Position numbers and translations under genes: made by a program. This document shows positions 61,588-64,000 of a stretch of 64,000 nucleotides of DNA, piece after piece; position 1 is the first letter of the stretch; each line of letters opens with the position of its first letter. Origin of the DNA: Alphaproteobacteria bacterium (GTDB taxonomy: Bacteria; Pseudomonadota; Alphaproteobacteria; Caulobacterales; Hyphomonadaceae); contig JAAEZZ010000002.1 of assembly GCA_018222605.1 (NCBI GenBank), forward strand, positions 186,001 through 250,000, in the 5' to 3' direction. The notes under the pieces were generated by a model. That model searched no databases, had not been told where the DNA came from, and was given only the letters and a program-made list of their open reading frames with translations.

Positions 61588-63131
61588 TTCTTGATCCGCA
61601 AATCCGAGATCGACTGGGCGATCTTCTTGTAGACATCCTTCAGCTCATCCCCGTTTGACGCGTCAAACGCATAGGACGCGCTGCTGGCGCAGTATTGCAG
61701 GATGGTGCGCCCATCTGATGTCTTTTGCACATAGGTCGGCACCTGAAAGCCGACTGTATAGATTTCGACATTATAGGGCTCAGCCTTCATGGCGTCGCAT
61801 AAATCCATCGCCTGCTGGAAAGAGCTCTTGCCTGCGGTCGGGTGGTTTGCATTGAAATCACCATCCGTCATCAGGATGACCACTTTGGTGGCATTCACCT
61901 CATCATACTTCCAGGGCTTAGACTCGAGCGGCCAGACGGAGTCCCAATTGGGCGAAATGAGATACCAACCCCAAGCAACGCCCAGATGGCCAGCTGTACC
62001 GCCATTTGCCGTCATGCTCTGTACATGCGCCTTCAGGGCGTCCTTGTTCTCTGTCAGGGGCACAGGGCCGGTATTACGGCACTCGGCGTAATAGAAATCG
62101 AGCGCGCCGGTGGAACCATTCGCGCCGCCATTCTCAATCTCGTTTTCCCCCCGATACTTGTCACGGTCGCTGTCATAGAAATTCCAGCGCGGATTACCCG
62201 CGCCAACCCAGGCAGACACGCCAGGCGGCACATCGCTGGCCGCATAGGCGCCGGTGCGCTCATAGACACATGTGTCGGTGGCTGAAGAGTTTTCCCAATA
62301 CCAGCGCGCAACATCCCAGTCATAATCGCCATTCTGGTCACAGTTTGATGGATAGTATTCCAGGCAGGTACCAGTCTCGTAATACATGAAGCGCTTGCCT
62401 GTCGCCTGATCGTACATGCGTGCGCCATTGTAATTGTTGTAATTGCTCAACCCGTTGCTGTTGGATGTGTCCGCCGGGATAGTCACGCTGCGAGTGACGG
62501 TATTGAAATACGAGCCAGCATTGACCGCGTTGTTATAGGTCACGATGCCAAGACGCACTGTGCCATCGCGCACTTGGTCATCCGGCAGCAATTCATCAAA
62601 CGCGACCTCGGCGGCGGATTTGAGCAGGCTGAGCCGGTTGTCGCTGTTCATAGAGCCGGACACGTCGAAGACAAAGGCAACATCCACCTTGCCAACAGAG
62701 AAGGTAGAGGTGGATGAGACGCTGAACGACATATCGTCCTGTCCCATGATCTGAGAAATGAATGTGGGCTGGGTGCAGACCGTCTGGCCGTGAATGTCTT
62801 CACTGGCCTCATCAAAGGTAACGACGAGCGGCGTACAGCTGAGCCCGCCGCCGGCCGTATCGATCAGGCTGGCCGCGTATTTACGGACATCCGCGATGAC
62901 AAGATCATCCGCCTCCCCGCGCTGACGGGAGAGCGCCCCTGCCAGCACGGCAGAGTCTACCGAATGCTGGACGCGTTCTTTCTGGCGGATGGTGAACTCG
63001 AAATCGACCGCCAGACCAACGACCGACATGATGGCTATGATCACAAATGCCCCGAGGAGGGCCAGATTTCCGTCCGCATTCGCGGCAAACCGCCTGAACA
63101 GATGTCCGGTTGATTTTATCACGCTTTTCAA
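61584..63131 (-). CDS. TadG-like pilus-assembly protein with von Willebrand domain
   Basis: A 515-residue protein. Residues 15-60 form a TadE/TadG-like N-terminus with one membrane helix (about residues 27-44). A VWA domain starts near residue 148 with the MIDAS motif DVSGS (D156, S158, S160) and continues after an insert with VILMTDGDFN (about residue 418). A Tyr/Asn-rich insert of about 200 residues sits inside the VWA domain (GARMYDQATG, DYDWDVARWYW). It probably belongs to Flp pilus or surface adhesion, but no tad genes are in the window. Convergent with recF. Confidence 0.85.
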   Translation of the reverse strand: MKSVIKSTGHLFRRFAANADGNLALLGAFVIIAIMSVVGLAVDFEFTIRQKERVQHSVDSAVLAGALSRQRGEADDLVIADVRKYAASLIDTAGGGLSCTPLVVTFDEASEDIHGQTVCTQPTFISQIMGQDDMSFSVSSTSTFSVGKVDVAFVFDVSGSMNSDNRLSLLKSAAEVAFDELLPDDQVRDGTVRLGIVTYNNAVNAGSYFNTVTRSVTIPADTSNSNGLSNYNNYNGARMYDQATGKRFMYYETGTCLEYYPSNCDQNGDYDWDVARWYWENSSATDTCVYERTGAYAASDVPPGVSAWVGAGNPRWNFYDSDRDKYRGENEIENGGANGSTGALDFYYAECRNTGPVPLTENKDALKAHVQSMTANGGTAGHLGVAWGWYLISPNWDSVWPLESKPWKYDEVNATKVVILMTDGDFNANHPTAGKSSFQQAMDLCDAMKAEPYNVEIYTVGFQVPTYVQKTSDGRTILQYCASSASYAFDASNGDELKDVYKKIAQSISDLRIKN

Positions 63132-63327
63132 GCCCCTGCCGGTATCAGCACCGGGCCTGATTGTCCGTCAGATGGCTTTCTGCAGACTTCATATGTACAG
63201 GCGAAATGGCTTGCCGGAAGCAATGCCCTGTTTACCATAGGGCCGATTACCTGCTGTCTTCCTTGTCCCATCAGCGGGCTTTCGTGATATTCTGACGCAT
63301 AGAATCAATTCCCTGACCGAGGCCGAC

Positions 63328-64000
63328 ATGAAGCAATATCTGGATCTCCTGAGAGACATCCTTGAGAATGGTCACGAACGGTCTGACCGGACCGGTACAG
63401 GAACCCGTGCAGTGTTCGGCCGCCAGATGCGATTTGACCTTGCAAACGGCTTTCCAATGGTAACGACCAAGAAGCTGCACCTGCGCTCGATCATCATCGA
63501 GCTGCTGTGGTTCCTGAAGGGCGATACCAACATCAAATACCTGAAGGACAACAAGGTCTCGATCTGGGATGAATGGGCCGACGAGAATGGCGACCTTGGC
63601 CCCGTCTATGGCAAGCAATGGCGCAGCTGGGCCGCGCCGGACGGGCGGGTGATAGACCAGATCCAGTGGGTGCTGGACGAGATCCGCACCAATCCGAATT
63701 CCCGCCGCCTGGTCGTATCGGCCTGGAACCCGGCCGACGTGAACGAGATGGCCCTGCCGCCATGCCACTGCCTGTTCCAGTTCAATGTCATGGATGGCAA
63801 GCTGAACTGCCAGCTTTATCAGCGCTCAGCCGATATTTTCCTCGGCGTGCCTTTCAATATTGCGTCCTATGCGCTGCTGACCATGATGATGGCTCGCGCG
63901 ACCGGACTGGAGCCGGGCGAGTTCGTACACACATTCGGTGATGCGCACCTTTATCTGAACCATGTCGAGCAGGCAGAACTGCAACTCAGCCGGGAGCCTC
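63328..64000 (+). CDS. thyA: Thymidylate synthase (5' part, runs off the window)
   Basis: The first 224 codons of ThyA, open to the right edge. It methylates dUMP to dTMP with methylene-tetrahydrofolate. The catalytic Cys146 is in ALPPCHC, and the dUMP-binding [20 protein letters not shown] is intact. The N-terminus is [19 protein letters not shown] lies 6 bases before the ATG. It is on the plus strand, divergent from the TadG-like gene, with 196 bases between; nothing clear is in that gap. Confidence 0.96.
   Translation, partial: MKQYLDLLRDILENGHERSDRTGTGTRAVFGRQMRFDLANGFPMVTTKKLHLRSIIIELLWFLKGDTNIKYLKDNKVSIWDEWADENGDLGPVYGKQWRSWAAPDGRVIDQIQWVLDEIRTNPNSRRLVVSAWNPADVNEMALPPCHCLFQFNVMDGKLNCQLYQRSADIFLGVPFNIASYALLTMMMARATGLEPGEFVHTFGDAHLYLNHVEQAELQLSREP

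Overview
The window is a high-G+C, gene-dense stretch of bacterial chromosome with no insertion sequence, prophage, CRISPR array or tRNA gene that I could see. It looks like an alphaproteobacterium of the Hyphomonadaceae/Caulobacterales type. The reasons are the rpsT-dnaA-dnaN-recF block, the rpoD-dnaG-(lipoprotein)-yqeY-carA block, a primase that has lost most of its zinc ligands, a TadG-like von Willebrand protein, and a carboxyspermidine-type polyamine route. The species assignment is inference from gene content only.

Layout. 0-13 kb: end of a lipoprotein gene, a YpfJ-type metallopeptidase, an O-acetylhomoserine sulfhydrylase, a transglutaminase, a DUF72 protein, then rpoD and dnaG, a PRC-barrel lipoprotein, yqeY, carA and a 2-oxoglutarate oxygenase. 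13-35 kb: mostly housekeeping and accessory genes. These include a TetR regulator with its operator, a large GH3 glycosidase, an EVE protein, a methyltransferase/DUF3445 operon, a DMT transporter with a peptidoglycan amidase, BrkB, a protein tyrosine phosphatase with an unusual N-terminal extension, an amidohydrolase divergent from a TetR gene, RNase P RNA, an overlapping operon (antiporter, FolM-like SDR, threonine aldolase), a Nudix hydrolase and pgsA. 35-50 kb: an ankyrin protein, Hsp33, a YidD-like protein, a radical SAM protein, an MFS transporter, argF, a small gene behind two Fur-box-like sites, a polyamine cluster (carboxynorspermidine dehydrogenase, thioesterase, decarboxylase), a nitrilase, a membrane-bound LuxR protein divergent from a cytochrome b561, an S41 peptidase and argD. 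50-64 kb: hisS-hisZ-hisG, a PaaI thioesterase, an ABC1/UbiB kinase-like protein, an enoyl-CoA hydratase, rpsT, dnaA, dnaN, recF, a TadG-like protein and the start of thyA.

The most notable features are not in ordinary gene calls. A 12-residue leader peptide with six consecutive histidine codons lies upstream of hisS-hisZ-hisG and is followed by mutually exclusive hairpins, one ending in a U-run. This is a histidine attenuator controlling tRNA charging and the first step of histidine synthesis together. DnaA has glutamate where the box VII arginine finger should be, and its gene has a candidate promoter followed by a structured leader. Two near-identical Fur-like boxes 44 bp apart precede a 63-codon gene of unknown function. 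Several palindromic operators are visible, one of them without an obvious target gene. A GC-rich dispersed-repeat element forms the 3' end of one reading frame, and two very short membrane-protein genes (28 and 33 codons) are supported by their context.
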